64,000 nt of DNA from Candidatus Woesearchaeota archaeon (GCA_023898365.1 CP060219.1:310001-374000), one strand, 5' to 3'. Positions 44,339 through 54,897 are shown, counted from the first letter of the stretch. Translations and numbers: made by a program. The notes: generated from the sequence alone by a model not told the origin.

Positions 44339-46189
44339 TTAACTCATCGGACCAATGGGAGGATTATCATCCTTTTCACCATCGCGCTTGTCAAACATGC
44401 CAAGAAAGAATATGATGAGCAGTGGTAAGAGCAAGAGAAGCACAATCATAATCCAAGAATTTGACGTGCGAGACAAATTGTCAGATAGAAAAATAGTTTT
44501 TGCGCCAGTGCCATGAAGACCTGGAACCGTGTACTGGAGCGTTGTTTTCGCATCAAGAACCCCAACATCCCACATCAAAATAGGATCCGCATCAAGAACA
44601 ATAAATTCTGCATCGCTACCAACAACAGAAGCTGAATTTGCAAGCGATTTAGGAATAACTTCAATAACTTTCAAACTACCAACTCGCGTTCCCGGTGTAG
44701 GAGAAACGGTAAGAGTGATGGTTGTCGTGTTCGACACATTATCTAACTCATAGGTTTTTTCAGTTGCAAGCTTTTTGATGGTTTGTTTCATTTTTGTAAA
44801 AACAACTTTATCAGTTAATTCTTCAGGAATATATTCTTGTTCGCGGGCTTTGCGCGCAGCCCTAACAAAGACCACATTATCATCATTTGAAAGGAGAGGT
44901 GTGGAACCAACAACATCTTCAGGAGCAAGCTCTGGAATGTTAAAAGGAGGGATGACGGTGAACGTGACGTGCTGCAACACTTCATCATCAATAAGTACGT
45001 CGCGACCTCGAAGAGAAATGCTCAGCGCATAGGAAACTTCTCCCAGTTCAGAAAGGGAAAGAGACCACGAACCAAAAATGAATCCATGAACTGCCGTTTC
45101 TCCATCTTGCTCTAGAGGAAAACTAAAATAATTATGTTCGTACGTGTCTTGAGCAACCGCACGAGCACCCGAGCGTAAGGTCAAATCACCATCAAACGCA
45201 GAAAAATCTTCTGTTTGAATTAATTCAACGACATAAAAAACTTTAAACGGTTGATTACGAATAGGCTGGGGAGAATACAAGACATGAACAAGAATATGAT
45301 CCGAACCGCCAAGTTGCCAAACAGTTGTCTGCACGTTATTTAACAAAGGAGCGGTATTCTCATTAAAGAACTGGGCTGCAAAAAAATCAAGTGAGTTGAC
45401 TTCATAGGCAAGAGGACTTGCTTGCGGATACATAAAGAGATCGTTATAAAACGAAGCGGACGCTTCTTCTTCAGCATTCTGAGAAGGAAGTGCTGCATTA
45501 TTTTGTGAATTCGATGGAGAAACAGGAGCTGCGAGAGGATCAGCAGCTGCATTCGGCGGAGAAGCTAGATCAACCGCCAAATTTGCATCGTCATCAGTTT
45601 CAGGATCATTAGGGGAAGGAACGGTGACAAGAGAGGTGGTGACGTTAGCCGATGCGTTCGTATCATTGTTGGACTCAGGTTCGCCGCAAAGCATAGTATC
45701 GGTTTGTTCTTGAGGCACACATTGGCCCATAACAAGCACGCCATCAACGCAATAGTTGGTCACAACAGGAGGATAAGAAACAAATACGCCATCGACACAA
45801 CCAGTAACTTCTTCTTCGCTCCAAGAACACGTTGTTTCTACAGGAATAGTTGCAGGCTCAGACAACGTCTCAAAAACGAGAATGTCTTCTTCGCAGAAAA
45901 AATAGGTGCAAGGATTCTCACCATACCCTGCTTGCATGAGCTGTTCGCAAGAACAACCAAGAAACTCATCCGCAAAAGTAGGATAGTTTGCTACTTGAGC
46001 TTGTGAAAATGCTACGCCCTGCGTGCCCGGACAGGCATCAATACTATCAGGAATAAGATCGTTATCCTCGTCAGTGCCTGCTGGCGGCAACAGATTAGAA
46101 TCATTCGAGAAATTTGCATCAGCAGCAAGCACGCCCCATAAGGCGCCAAGCAAGACAACAAAAACCACCACACGAACCACGGTTGACAT
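44339..46189 (-). CDS. Secreted, membrane-anchored protein with a thrombospondin-3-like calcium repeat
   Basis: 616 residues. Signal peptide (1-22). A DEDNDLIPDSIDACPGTQG repeat (about 40-60) is a type-3 thrombospondin/Ca-binding motif. A Cys-rich stretch follows (about 80-170), then a low-complexity Asn/Ala/Pro linker (about 175-245), beta domains, and a C-terminal membrane helix (about 580-604) with a short charged tail. It is probably an envelope protein with an extracellular Ca-binding region. A TATA box (AAATTTATAAAC, about 46208-46219) precedes the ATG. Confidence 0.7.
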   Translation of the reverse strand: MSTVVRVVVFVVLLGALWGVLAADANFSNDSNLLPPAGTDEDNDLIPDSIDACPGTQGVAFSQAQVANYPTFADEFLGCSCEQLMQAGYGENPCTYFFCEEDILVFETLSEPATIPVETTCSWSEEEVTGCVDGVFVSYPPVVTNYCVDGVLVMGQCVPQEQTDTMLCGEPESNNDTNASANVTTSLVTVPSPNDPETDDDANLAVDLASPPNAAADPLAAPVSPSNSQNNAALPSQNAEEEASASFYNDLFMYPQASPLAYEVNSLDFFAAQFFNENTAPLLNNVQTTVWQLGGSDHILVHVLYSPQPIRNQPFKVFYVVELIQTEDFSAFDGDLTLRSGARAVAQDTYEHNYFSFPLEQDGETAVHGFIFGSWSLSLSELGEVSYALSISLRGRDVLIDDEVLQHVTFTVIPPFNIPELAPEDVVGSTPLLSNDDNVVFVRAARKAREQEYIPEELTDKVVFTKMKQTIKKLATEKTYELDNVSNTTTITLTVSPTPGTRVGSLKVIEVIPKSLANSASVVGSDAEFIVLDADPILMWDVGVLDAKTTLQYTVPGLHGTGAKTIFLSDNLSRTSNSWIMIVLLLLLPLLIIFFLGMFDKRDGEKDDNPPIGPMS

Positions 46190-46291
46190 AAGAATCCTTG
46201 ATAAACGCTGGTTTATAAATTTTGTTTAGAAGAACCTTCTTAAACCAATAGATTAATAAAAAAAAACAGCGCGTGAACGGATGGTGAGTTG

Positions 46292-47722
46292 ATGAGATCG
46301 GTTTCCATACAAAAACTAGTTGGCCTTCTCTTCCTGTCCGGTGTTATCTTAATTAACCTGTTTGACTTCTTCACACTCCTTACTCCTGAATGGGATCTCT
46401 TCAAAAAAATCCTTTCGTGGTCGATGATGATCTATGTGCTCTACCACCTTTCGTTCTCAAAAATACTCTTTGGCAAAGCAAACAAAGCAGCAGATCTCCT
46501 TCTCAACATGGGCTTTTTTGCATTCGCACTCAAAGAAGTAACTACCTACGCCAATCAATTTCTTTTACTGGGAAGCGCATTTGATAGCCTAAACACGGGA
46601 GCAGTCATTGTTTCGCTGTATTCGTTTGACATTGAGTACTATGGGCTTCTTGTCGGCATGATCACGTTGCTTTCTGTTGCAATATTCTACGGATATAAAG
46701 GAGTGACCGAACCGAGCATCATAAACTCGCTTGCTCCTCACGCAAAAAAAACATTACGATTTTTTCTCACACTTGGCGTGCTCTTTCTCGTATTTGTCAG
46801 CATCTTTAATTTAGTCATGGAATGGTTTGCGCTCGCCATTGATTCAATCATCTTGCTCGCGACGTTTCTGTTCTACATCATTTTAGAGCTTCGCACAAGA
46901 CATTTACATGCATCAACACTCATTAGACGAATTGCGAGTGCAGGAAGTACCTTTTACACACATCTTCTGCAAAAAGCCTATGAAAAAAAGAACATGGTGC
47001 GTATCCTCACCGGCATGCTCATTATTCATCCATTGACAGATATTGCCATTTTTATCTTGCCTGCGCTTACAGGGTTACAAAATTCATTCTATTCCAATCT
47101 TCTTGCCAATGAACCAACATTCTGGGCGTATCTTGGAACAACAACACACGAACTGCCACTGAACTTGAAACTCCTCTTCGGAGCAGGAAGCATACTAAGC
47201 TTGTTAGGTATTGTGAGTTTGCTTACCATTCCCGCCGTGTTTTGGCTTTTGCGATTACAAAATAAACCTGCAAACACAACACTCTCAGTCATGCTCGGAT
47301 TTGCCATTTTCTACATCTTAATGCCAATCATAGGATTTAGCAGACTTGTGGCAGAAAGATACAGTGGCGCACAACTCTCCTTTATTTCACCACCTCACCA
47401 AACAAGTTCCGTCCTCATCGCGCTCATTCTTGCCATAGCAGTGGTGCTCCTTGCAAAACGAGATAATCATGCCTGGATAAGCAAAGGAACCTTTGGTTTT
47501 GGACTTCTTTTTTTTGGCATGTATCTCTTTATCTACGCGGGCAGCATCATTTCTGCGTACATCCGTTCACTTAGCCTCGGATTGCAAACAGGCTATTATG
47601 ATTTTGTATTGGGATTGATCCTGTTCACTATCACCTCTGTTTGTTTTTACGTAGGAGGATATCTCTTGCTCATCAGAGAATATGTGCTGTTTTGGAGGAA
47701 AAAGGAAACGGATTCTCCCTAG
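46292..47722 (+). CDS. Polytopic membrane protein of unknown function
   Basis: About 476 residues with roughly 12-13 hydrophobic helices spread through the chain and short loops; no signature motifs, cofactor residues or family could be recognised. The ATG at 46292 follows GGTGAG and is preferred to the TTG at 46289. It precedes the ABC-2 system by about 50 bp with a separate TATA-like element between, so a shared role in transport is only a guess. Confidence 0.65.
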   Translation: MRSVSIQKLVGLLFLSGVILINLFDFFTLLTPEWDLFKKILSWSMMIYVLYHLSFSKILFGKANKAADLLLNMGFFAFALKEVTTYANQFLLLGSAFDSLNTGAVIVSLYSFDIEYYGLLVGMITLLSVAIFYGYKGVTEPSIINSLAPHAKKTLRFFLTLGVLFLVFVSIFNLVMEWFALAIDSIILLATFLFYIILELRTRHLHASTLIRRIASAGSTFYTHLLQKAYEKKNMVRILTGMLIIHPLTDIAIFILPALTGLQNSFYSNLLANEPTFWAYLGTTTHELPLNLKLLFGAGSILSLLGIVSLLTIPAVFWLLRLQNKPANTTLSVMLGFAIFYILMPIIGFSRLVAERYSGAQLSFISPPHQTSSVLIALILAIAVVLLAKRDNHAWISKGTFGFGLLFFGMYLFIYAGSIISAYIRSLSLGLQTGYYDFVLGLILFTITSVCFYVGGYLLLIREYVLFWRKKETDSP

Positions 47723-47776
47723 CCAATGGTTATGAAAATTTAAAAATGGATAAAAACATTGAAATGCGTGTGAGTT

Positions 47777-48742
47777 ATGAGCGAATCAGTATTTGAGATA
47801 CGAAATTTGAGAAAGAGCTACGGCAAGCATGTCGTGCTTGATGATATTAATATTAAAGTTAAAGCTGGAGAAATTCTTGGACTTATAGGCAGCAGCGGAT
47901 CAGGAAAAACAACTCTTCTCAACTCAATCATTGGGTTTATCAAGCCAGACAGTGGAGAGATCATGTTTCGCCATAAGACACACGACAAAAAAAAGAGCGA
48001 TTATTTGTCCGTTGAACGACACCAACAACTGGTCAAAACGAAATATGGGTTTGCGTCACAATCACCATCGTTTTATGATAAACTTACCGTAATAGAAAAT
48101 CTTCGCTACTTTGGCAGTCTCCATGGATTGTCACGATTAACTATTGAAACGAATGCACAAACACTCCTCAAGCTCATGGGACTTGAAGCGGCAGAAAGCA
48201 CGCTTGCAAAAAATCTCTCTGGAGGAATGGAACGACGACTTGACATATCTTGCGCCATGATGCATGATCCTGACGTCCTTCTCCTTGACGAACCAACAGC
48301 AGATCTTGACCCTATTCTTCGCAAACACATTTGGGATCTGGTCAAGATGATCAATAAGAAAGGCACCTCAATCATTCTCGCATCTCACCATCTAGCCGAG
48401 CTTGAAGATTTGTGCTCTCGTATTGCAATTATCAAAAAAGGAAATATTCGTGCGGTAGGATCTCCAAAAGAAATTCTTGAACAATTTTCAGAAAATCAAG
48501 AAATTAGACTTACCTCATCACCAGGAAAATATGGCGAGTTGCTTAAACTGATGAATAAAAAACATATTACCAACAGCAAAGTAAGCAACAAAGTATTAAT
48601 TATGCAAACAAATAAGCAACAAGAAGCGCTCGAATCAATAACGAGCGCTCTTCGAAAAAGAAATGAAAAACTTCTTTCTATCAGTATTAACAAAGCGACA
48701 CTTGATGAAATATTCATGAATGTCATGAAGGATGAAAAATGA
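47777..48742 (+). CDS. ABC transporter ATP-binding protein (ABC-2 type system)
   Basis: 321 residues: Walker A IGSSGSGKTT (about 37-46), Q-loop FASQSP, signature LSGGMERR (about 150), Walker B VLLLDEPTADLD (about 174-185), and H-loop ASHH. A C-terminal domain of about 90 residues is typical of multidrug/lipid exporters. The stop overlaps the permease start by 4 bp. The motor for the large permease encoded next. Confidence 0.9.
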   Translation: MSESVFEIRNLRKSYGKHVVLDDINIKVKAGEILGLIGSSGSGKTTLLNSIIGFIKPDSGEIMFRHKTHDKKKSDYLSVERHQQLVKTKYGFASQSPSFYDKLTVIENLRYFGSLHGLSRLTIETNAQTLLKLMGLEAAESTLAKNLSGGMERRLDISCAMMHDPDVLLLDEPTADLDPILRKHIWDLVKMINKKGTSIILASHHLAELEDLCSRIAIIKKGNIRAVGSPKEILEQFSENQEIRLTSSPGKYGELLKLMNKKHITNSKVSNKVLIMQTNKQQEALESITSALRKRNEKLLSISINKATLDEIFMNVMKDEK

Positions 48743-50775
48743 AATTTGTTCGGGCTATCTTAAAAAATTTTAAACTGCTCTTGCGTAACAAGGCAAGCGC
48801 GTTTGTTGTACTTATCGGCCCTCTTATTATTATGCTTCTTGTTGGTCTTGCATTTTCAGGACCCTCGACCTACGAACTGTCCATTGGAGTTGCCGTTAGT
48901 GAAAAAACAGAACTTGCCGAACAATTCCTTGCAGGACTGTCACAAGACAATTTTATCATCAACGAATTTAGTGATGTTGAACAATGTAAAGAACTTATCA
49001 GGCAAGGAGCACTGCACACCTGCATTGCAATACCTGATGATTTTCGCATCAAAAATAACGAATCCGTTGTCGTCACCTTCTACGTTGATAAAACCCGCAT
49101 AAATTTCGTCTATCAAATCATCACCGACATTAAGGATCGAATTGGAGTAAAGACAAGTCAAATTTCTAAAGAACTCACCGAACAATTGCTTGAAGTCATT
49201 GAAGAAAGTTACACAAACTTGTCTGTGCGCATGGAAGAACTCGATGTCGTTGCAGAAGACTCCTCAGCCGTGCAACGAAAAGGACGAAACATTATCAGCG
49301 ATCTCTCAGAGATTAATCTCACTGCTGAACCAATAAGTGTTAGCGCACTTGAAACAGCAGTTGATGTCTATGTTGCTCGCATGATTCTCTTTGATAATCT
49401 CAGTCATGATGTAATTCAAGAAGGAAACAAACTTCTAAGCAACCTTGACGCGATCGGGTTTTCGGACACTGCAGGTCTTGAAGACTCGCTTGATGATTTA
49501 ACAACCCTGCGCAACAGCACCACGACAAGCAAACCTGATTGGGATGAAGCGTATGAAGAAGCACTTGATGCAGTAGTAATGAAAATCAACGATATTAATG
49601 ATCGCATTCAAGAAGCAAGTGAAAAAAGGAATGATGCGAGCGTCGAACTTGGCGAACTTAATGCCGCGACAAATTTGCTTGAAGATAAAATTATGAAAAC
49701 AAAGGATGCGCTTGATGGAATGCGTAGCGATATTCGCGCACTTGAAATTACTAGCTCAGAACGTATCGTGTCACCAATCACGACAACTGTTGAACCGATC
49801 ACAACAAACGCCTCACAAATTAGCTTTGCCTTCCCCTACTTAATCATTTTAGTCATCATGCTCATTGGCCTGATGCTCTCAAGCACACTTGTGCTTATGG
49901 AAAAAAAATCAAAAGCCGCGTTTAGAAATTTCACCTCGCCAACATCAGATCTTTTCTTCATGACCACAAGTTTCTTTACCTCATTTATTATTCTCTCACT
50001 ACAAATTCTCGTTGTGCTCTACGCAAGTTCATTTTTTATTTCATTCAACCTCTTTGCGTCCCAGACAGGACTGTTTGTCGTTCTTCTGGCAATGATCTTG
50101 TTTATCTTGCTTGGCATGATTGTTGGCTATGCGCTAAACACACAAGAATCAAGTACGATGTTTTCGCTCTCGATCGCCTCTGTCTTTCTCTTTTTGAGCA
50201 ATCTCATTCTGCCCATAGAAAGCATGACCAAGAGTGTTCAAGTTCTTGCAAAACTTAACCCGTACGTTCTTGTCAGCGAAACGCTTCGAAAAGTCACCGT
50301 GTTTAATGCACCATATGAAGTTATAGAGCAAAACATGAATTTAATTGTCTTTTACATTTTCATTGGAATTGTTCTACTTGCAGCAATCCAGCGCATCGCG
50401 AAATCACGCTTCCTAGAAAATATTCCGTCCATTATCACAAAACAACAAGTACTACGACCAGAAGATAATTATTTCAAAACAAAAGATGGCAAGTTTGCAC
50501 GCAATCTTAAAGAACTCTTTGGAGCTGTTGAACGCATGGATGAAGAAGAGTTTAGAGAAAAGCAATTCGAATTAGGAGAGATCAGTGCGTGGATTCGACA
50601 ACATCTTAAGAAACGTGTACTCGCGCTACGCATCAGAAAAAGCAAGAAAGAGCGAGTGCTTAAACTTATTCATGACGAAATAATCAAAGACAGTGTGAAG
50701 AAACATTTAAAAATACAAGAAACGCACATTGAACAAGAAGTAAAAAACACAAGAAAAGGCAAGAAACGTGGTTGA
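48739..50775 (+). CDS. ABC-2 type permease with large extracytoplasmic domain
   Basis: 678 residues. One N-terminal membrane helix (about 18-38), an extracytoplasmic region of about 320 residues with a central coiled coil (about 150-345), then five C-terminal helices (about 368-560), the ABC2_membrane layout of drug/polysaccharide exporters. A basic cytoplasmic tail of about 110 residues, rich in Lys/Arg/Glu, is unusual. Substrate unknown. A small membrane protein overlaps its end by 8 bp. Confidence 0.8.
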   Translation: MKFVRAILKNFKLLLRNKASAFVVLIGPLIIMLLVGLAFSGPSTYELSIGVAVSEKTELAEQFLAGLSQDNFIINEFSDVEQCKELIRQGALHTCIAIPDDFRIKNNESVVVTFYVDKTRINFVYQIITDIKDRIGVKTSQISKELTEQLLEVIEESYTNLSVRMEELDVVAEDSSAVQRKGRNIISDLSEINLTAEPISVSALETAVDVYVARMILFDNLSHDVIQEGNKLLSNLDAIGFSDTAGLEDSLDDLTTLRNSTTTSKPDWDEAYEEALDAVVMKINDINDRIQEASEKRNDASVELGELNAATNLLEDKIMKTKDALDGMRSDIRALEITSSERIVSPITTTVEPITTNASQISFAFPYLIILVIMLIGLMLSSTLVLMEKKSKAAFRNFTSPTSDLFFMTTSFFTSFIILSLQILVVLYASSFFISFNLFASQTGLFVVLLAMILFILLGMIVGYALNTQESSTMFSLSIASVFLFLSNLILPIESMTKSVQVLAKLNPYVLVSETLRKVTVFNAPYEVIEQNMNLIVFYIFIGIVLLAAIQRIAKSRFLENIPSIITKQQVLRPEDNYFKTKDGKFARNLKELFGAVERMDEEEFREKQFELGEISAWIRQHLKKRVLALRIRKSKKERVLKLIHDEIIKDSVKKHLKIQETHIEQEVKNTRKGKKRG

Positions 50776-51001
50776 GCGAACAGAACTCTACTGGAGAGAA
50801 AAAGAGAGAGGATCATCATATGGACCTACTTCAAGAGGGTTTACCTACATCAAATTTAGTATCCCTCTCATCCTTGGGATTACCCTCATCATTGTTGGCA
50901 AACAACAAGAGAGTGGTTTCCTTACCGGTTTTGGCATGATCATTTCGATCATCTCCGCGTTAATTTTGCTCATTACGGCAGCAATGCCGCATGAAAGTTA
51001 A
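50768..51001 (+). CDS. Small membrane protein following the ABC-2 permease
   Basis: 77 residues from a GTG start overlapping the permease gene by 8 bp. Two hydrophobic helices (about 28-44 and 50-71) follow a basic N terminus. The tight overlap suggests an accessory subunit. No family is recognised. Confidence 0.6.
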   Translation: MVERTELYWREKERGSSYGPTSRGFTYIKFSIPLILGITLIIVGKQQESGFLTGFGMIISIISALILLITAAMPHES

Positions 51002-51037
51002 TTATTTTTCGTACAAAAAAAAGAGGTGTGAAGTAAT

Positions 51038-53455
51038 TTGAATAAACAAGACGCTTTCATTCTATGGTTTGACCAGTTAGGTATTGAAGATGTGCCGCTC
51101 GTAGGTGGCAAGAATGCTTCTCTTGGAGAAATGTATCGGGAACTTGTTCCGAAAGGAGTCCTGGTGCCAAATGGATTTGCGATTACCGCAACAGCATACC
51201 ATTATCTCCTTGAAAAAGCAGGTATTAGGAATCAAATTAAACAAATTTTATCAGATCTTGATACGACCAATATGAAAAATTTATCTGAGAGAGGTCATAA
51301 AGTAAGAGAACTTATCAGATCTGCAAAATTTCCTCAAGAACTACATGATGTGATTGTAGAAGCATATGGAAACATGTGTAAACAATACGGAGATAATTGT
51401 GACGTTGCTGTGCGAAGTAGTGCAACAGCGGAAGACTTGCCTGACGCATCATTTGCCGGACAACAAGAAACATACTTGAACATACGAGGACCAGAAGATC
51501 TTATTATGGCATGTAAAAAATGTTTTGCCAGTCTCTTCACGAATAGAGCAATTTCATATCGCGTCGACAAAGACTTCGATCATTTCTCTATCGGACTCTC
51601 CATTGGCGTGCAAAAAATGGTCAGATCAGATCTTGCAACAAGCGGCGTAATGTTCAGCATTGACACGGAAAGCGGATTTCAGAACGTCATCTTTGTTACA
51701 GGAGCATACGGTCTTGGCGAGAATGTCGTGCAAGGAGCAGTTAACCCAGACGAATTCTACATCTTCAAACCAACACTTCGAGAAGGAAAAAAATCCATTA
51801 TCAGCAAACAAATGGGTTCGAAAGCGATTAAGATGATCTACGGTCATGGCGGAAACAAACCTGTCAAGAACGTAAACGTCGATATTAAAGATCGAAAAGT
51901 ATATTGTTTGAGTGATGACGAAGTTATTACCTTAGCCACCTGGGCACAAATTATTGAAGACCATTACTCTGCAAAAGCAGGCCACTTCAAACCAATGGAT
52001 ATGGAATGGGCTAAAGATGGAGAAAGTGGACAACTCTATATCGTACAAGCAAGACCTGAGACTGTGCAGTCAAGAAAAGACACGGCAAAAATAGTAACTT
52101 ACGAACTCAAAGGCGAAGGAAAAGTTCGCGTTGTGGGACGAAGTGTTGGACAACGTATTGGCTCAGGAAAAGCAAGAGTCATCAAAGACGTTCACAACAT
52201 CGGCGACTTTCAAAAAGGCGAAGTGCTCGTCACAGAAATGACCGATCCTGATTGGGAACCAATCATGAAGATAGCCTCAGCAATTGTCACGAACAGAGGT
52301 GGAAGAACGTGCCACGCAGCAATCATTTCAAGAGAACTTGGCATTCCTTGTGTGGTTGGAACAGACAACGGTTCTGAAAAGATTCAAACAGGAGAAGAAA
52401 TAACTGTTGACTGTAGTAAAGGCGACGATGGATATGTTTATGAAGGCCTTGTCGACTTCGAAGTTAACGAAGTCTCGCTTGAGCATCTTCCAAAAACAAA
52501 AACGAAGATTATGATGAACTTGGGAAATCCTGAGCAAGCATTTGAATCTAGTTTCTTGCCAAATGAAGGCGTTGGACTTGCGCGAGAAGAATTTATCATA
52601 AATTCGTATATAAAAATACATCCTCTTGCCTTGCTTCATTTTGATGCGGTAAAGGATAGCGCCACAAGAAAACAAATTGAAGAACTCACCGCAGGATATG
52701 AGGACAAAGGCTATTATTTTGTTGAAAAACTAGCTCATGGCATTGCAAGGATTGCTGCAGCGTTCTATCCGAAGAAAGTCATTTTAAGAATGTCCGACTT
52801 CAAAACAAACGAATACGCAAACCTTATCGGAGGCAAGTATTTTGAGCCAACAGAAGATAATCCTATGATTGGCTGGCGAGGAGCAACAAGATATTACAAA
52901 GGCAATTACAAAGAAGGATTCGCACTTGAATGTCAAGCAATCAAAAAAGTTCGAGAAGAATTTGGTTTGATGAATCTTGAAGTGATGATTCCCTTTTGTA
53001 GAACTTTAGAGGAGGCACATAACGTTGTCAATGAACTTGCAGCAAATGGTTTGAAAAAAGGCGAGAACGGTCTTAAAATCATTGGCATGTGTGAGATTCC
53101 TTCAAATGTGATCTTAGCAGACGAGTTCTTAGATATCTTTGACGGGTTTAGCATCGGAACGAATGATTTGACGCAATTGACTCTCGGACTAGACAGAGAC
53201 AGTGAAATAGTAAGCTATCTCTATGAAGAACGAGATCCTGCGGTTAAGAAATTGGTCAAACAAGTCATTGATGTGGCCATTAAGAAAGGCAAATACATTG
53301 GTCTTTGCGGACAAGCACCAAGTGACAAGGTTGACTTTGCAGAATTCCTTGTTGAATGCAGTATTCAATCAATGAGTTTGAATCCGGATACCGTTATTAA
53401 GACAACGTTAGCCATTGCGGAAGTTGAAAAGAAACTCGGTATTAGTCCTGACTAA
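51038..53455 (+). CDS. ppsA: Phosphoenolpyruvate synthase
   Basis: 805 residues with the three PpsA parts: an N-terminal ATP-grasp nucleotide domain (VGGKNASLGEMY, RSSATAEDLPDASFAGQQET), the swivelling phosphohistidine domain (GGRTCHAAIISRELGIPCVVG, about 422-442; first 20 residues quoted in two parts), and the C-terminal PEP/pyruvate TIM barrel (SIGTNDLTQLTLG, CGQAPSD). It converts pyruvate, ATP and water to PEP, AMP and Pi, the entry to gluconeogenesis, or runs in reverse in some archaea. It starts at TTG 51038, placed by a strong GAGGTG Shine-Dalgarno at 51023-51028. Confidence 0.95.
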   Translation: MNKQDAFILWFDQLGIEDVPLVGGKNASLGEMYRELVPKGVLVPNGFAITATAYHYLLEKAGIRNQIKQILSDLDTTNMKNLSERGHKVRELIRSAKFPQELHDVIVEAYGNMCKQYGDNCDVAVRSSATAEDLPDASFAGQQETYLNIRGPEDLIMACKKCFASLFTNRAISYRVDKDFDHFSIGLSIGVQKMVRSDLATSGVMFSIDTESGFQNVIFVTGAYGLGENVVQGAVNPDEFYIFKPTLREGKKSIISKQMGSKAIKMIYGHGGNKPVKNVNVDIKDRKVYCLSDDEVITLATWAQIIEDHYSAKAGHFKPMDMEWAKDGESGQLYIVQARPETVQSRKDTAKIVTYELKGEGKVRVVGRSVGQRIGSGKARVIKDVHNIGDFQKGEVLVTEMTDPDWEPIMKIASAIVTNRGGRTCHAAIISRELGIPCVVGTDNGSEKIQTGEEITVDCSKGDDGYVYEGLVDFEVNEVSLEHLPKTKTKIMMNLGNPEQAFESSFLPNEGVGLAREEFIINSYIKIHPLALLHFDAVKDSATRKQIEELTAGYEDKGYYFVEKLAHGIARIAAAFYPKKVILRMSDFKTNEYANLIGGKYFEPTEDNPMIGWRGATRYYKGNYKEGFALECQAIKKVREEFGLMNLEVMIPFCRTLEEAHNVVNELAANGLKKGENGLKIIGMCEIPSNVILADEFLDIFDGFSIGTNDLTQLTLGLDRDSEIVSYLYEERDPAVKKLVKQVIDVAIKKGKYIGLCGQAPSDKVDFAEFLVECSIQSMSLNPDTVIKTTLAIAEVEKKLGISPD

Positions 53456-53459
53456 GTAT

Positions 53460-54185
53460 TTAACGAAGCGAGAAATACAACCGTCTATTGTTTTTTCCTT
53501 TATTTTTTAATTCTTCAATGTTTATTAGGCCACATTCTTTTGTGCTATGAACATGAGTACCTCCATCTGCTTGCACATCAACACCTGTAATGTCGACAAT
53601 GCGCAAGATAGAAACATTTGGAGGAAGCGCTCCTGCAAGTTTCACCATGCCTGGCATGCGCAAAACGTCTTCGCGAGGTTTAAAACTGATTTCTACCTTA
53701 TGATCTTCTTGTAAGTAGCGATTAGCTTTTGCAACTAAGGCCTCCATTTGTTCGCGATCAAACGTATCAAGTGAATAATCCACTCGTGAAAGCGCGACAT
53801 CAAGTTGATTGCCGGTGATAAGAACCTGCTCTTGGAAAAAAACTTGAGAGAGTACATGACTTGCCGTATGCATTTTCATAAGCGCATAACGACGTGGCCA
53901 GTCCAGTTTGCAGCGAACGCGATCGCCAACATGTAATCCTTCTTTGTTTACTTCATGAGAAATTGCGCCATCAAATTTTCCTACAAAGGTAACGGAGTAC
54001 ATGTCTTTACCCAACCCATCTGGTCCAAGAACTTCAATTTGACCCTCATCATGCGGTTGACCACCTCCTTGAGGATAAAAAATAGTGTCCGCAAGAATAA
54101 TGAATGTTCCCTTATTCACTGCAGTAACCGTAGTAATGAATTCCTTACAATAAGCATCTTTCGCATACAACGGATACGCATCCAT
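53460..54185 (-). CDS. alaX: Alanyl-tRNA editing protein AlaX
   Basis: 241 residues from ATG 54185, the start of a typical AlaX-M N terminus (MDAYPLYAKDAYCKEF). The N-terminal glycine-rich domain carries the FYPQGGGQP signature. The editing site has HTASHV (zinc histidines) and QADGGTHVHSTKECG near the C terminus, where the first ligand of the AlaRS CGGTH motif is Asp. It hydrolyses mischarged Ser- or Gly-tRNA(Ala). The gene shares its promoter with the divergent uridine kinase. Confidence 0.85.
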   Translation of the reverse strand: MDAYPLYAKDAYCKEFITTVTAVNKGTFIILADTIFYPQGGGQPHDEGQIEVLGPDGLGKDMYSVTFVGKFDGAISHEVNKEGLHVGDRVRCKLDWPRRYALMKMHTASHVLSQVFFQEQVLITGNQLDVALSRVDYSLDTFDREQMEALVAKANRYLQEDHKVEISFKPREDVLRMPGMVKLAGALPPNVSILRIVDITGVDVQADGGTHVHSTKECGLINIEELKNKGKNNRRLYFSLR

Positions 54186-54227
54186 AATAAACTGAGTCAA
54201 GTCGTTTTCTTTAATAACGTTGTGGAA

Positions 54228-54240
54228 AACACATTTAAAG
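54228..54240. promoter_or_regulatory. Shared TATA region for the divergent alaX and uridine kinase genes
   Basis: ACATTTAAAGT reads as a TATA box in both directions. It is about 26-30 bp from the uridine kinase start at 54265 and about 22 bp from a plausible alaX transcript start. The two transcripts would compete for TBP here. Confidence 0.45.
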
Positions 54241-54264
54241 TTTGCTTCTTCAAAAGACCTATTG

Positions 54265-54897
54265 ATGTCTGGAAAAGAACTTTCTCTTCTTGAGGCGCTT
54301 AAAGAAGTGCCCTGTCGCGTTGCTGACTTGCTTGCGACAAAGAACATCGTTCTCATCGGCTTATCTGGAGGTAGTGGTTCAGGAAAAGGATTTGTTGCAA
54401 GACATTTGAAAGAAAAAATTCCTGATTGCGCTGTTCTTTCTATGGATGATTATTATTTTGGCAAAGAAAAAATTACTGATGGGAATTTTGATAAACCAGA
54501 ATCGCTCGATCTCAAACTTCTTGTTTCACAGTTGCAACAACTAAAACAGGGGAAAAACATTCAAAAGCCAGAATACGATTTCGTTACCAGTTCAAGAAAC
54601 GGAGAAGTGAATTACGCGCCAAGCAAAGTCATTCTTCTTGAGGGATTGTTTGCACTCATACCGGAAGTCGCTAAAGAACTTGATCTCAAACTTCTTGTTG
54701 TAGCAAAAGAACCACTTCGGTATGTGCGAAGATGTTCTCGAGATCAGAAAACCCGAGGGAGAAGCAAAGAAAGCATTGCGCTCCAATGGAAGACCTTTGC
54801 AGAGCCCATGTTTCAACTCCATAAAACAAAACAAGAAGAACAAGCAGATATCATAATAAAAAATGAAAAAAAATTTGTGAAAGTAACTAAAACTTAA
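54265..54897 (+). CDS. udk: Uridine kinase-like P-loop kinase
   Basis: 210 residues from ATG 54265. P-loop GLSGGSGSGKGF (about 32-43), lid/Walker-B-like SMDDYYFGKEKI (about 58-69), PEYDFVTSSR and VILLEGLFAL place it in the uridine kinase/phosphoribulokinase family (Udk). It would phosphorylate uridine/cytidine to the monophosphate. The N-terminal helix SLLEALKEV is an extension of about 20 residues. It overlaps the convergent TrmB gene by 11 bp. Confidence 0.8.
   Translation: MSGKELSLLEALKEVPCRVADLLATKNIVLIGLSGGSGSGKGFVARHLKEKIPDCAVLSMDDYYFGKEKITDGNFDKPESLDLKLLVSQLQQLKQGKNIQKPEYDFVTSSRNGEVNYAPSKVILLEGLFALIPEVAKELDLKLLVVAKEPLRYVRRCSRDQKTRGRSKESIALQWKTFAEPMFQLHKTKQEEQADIIIKNEKKFVKVTKT

Noticed and set aside
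53460..54356. Longer 298-residue AlaX
   Set aside because: The extra N terminus overlaps the divergent uridine kinase and its promoter and has no similarity to AlaX; the family start is the ATG at 54185.
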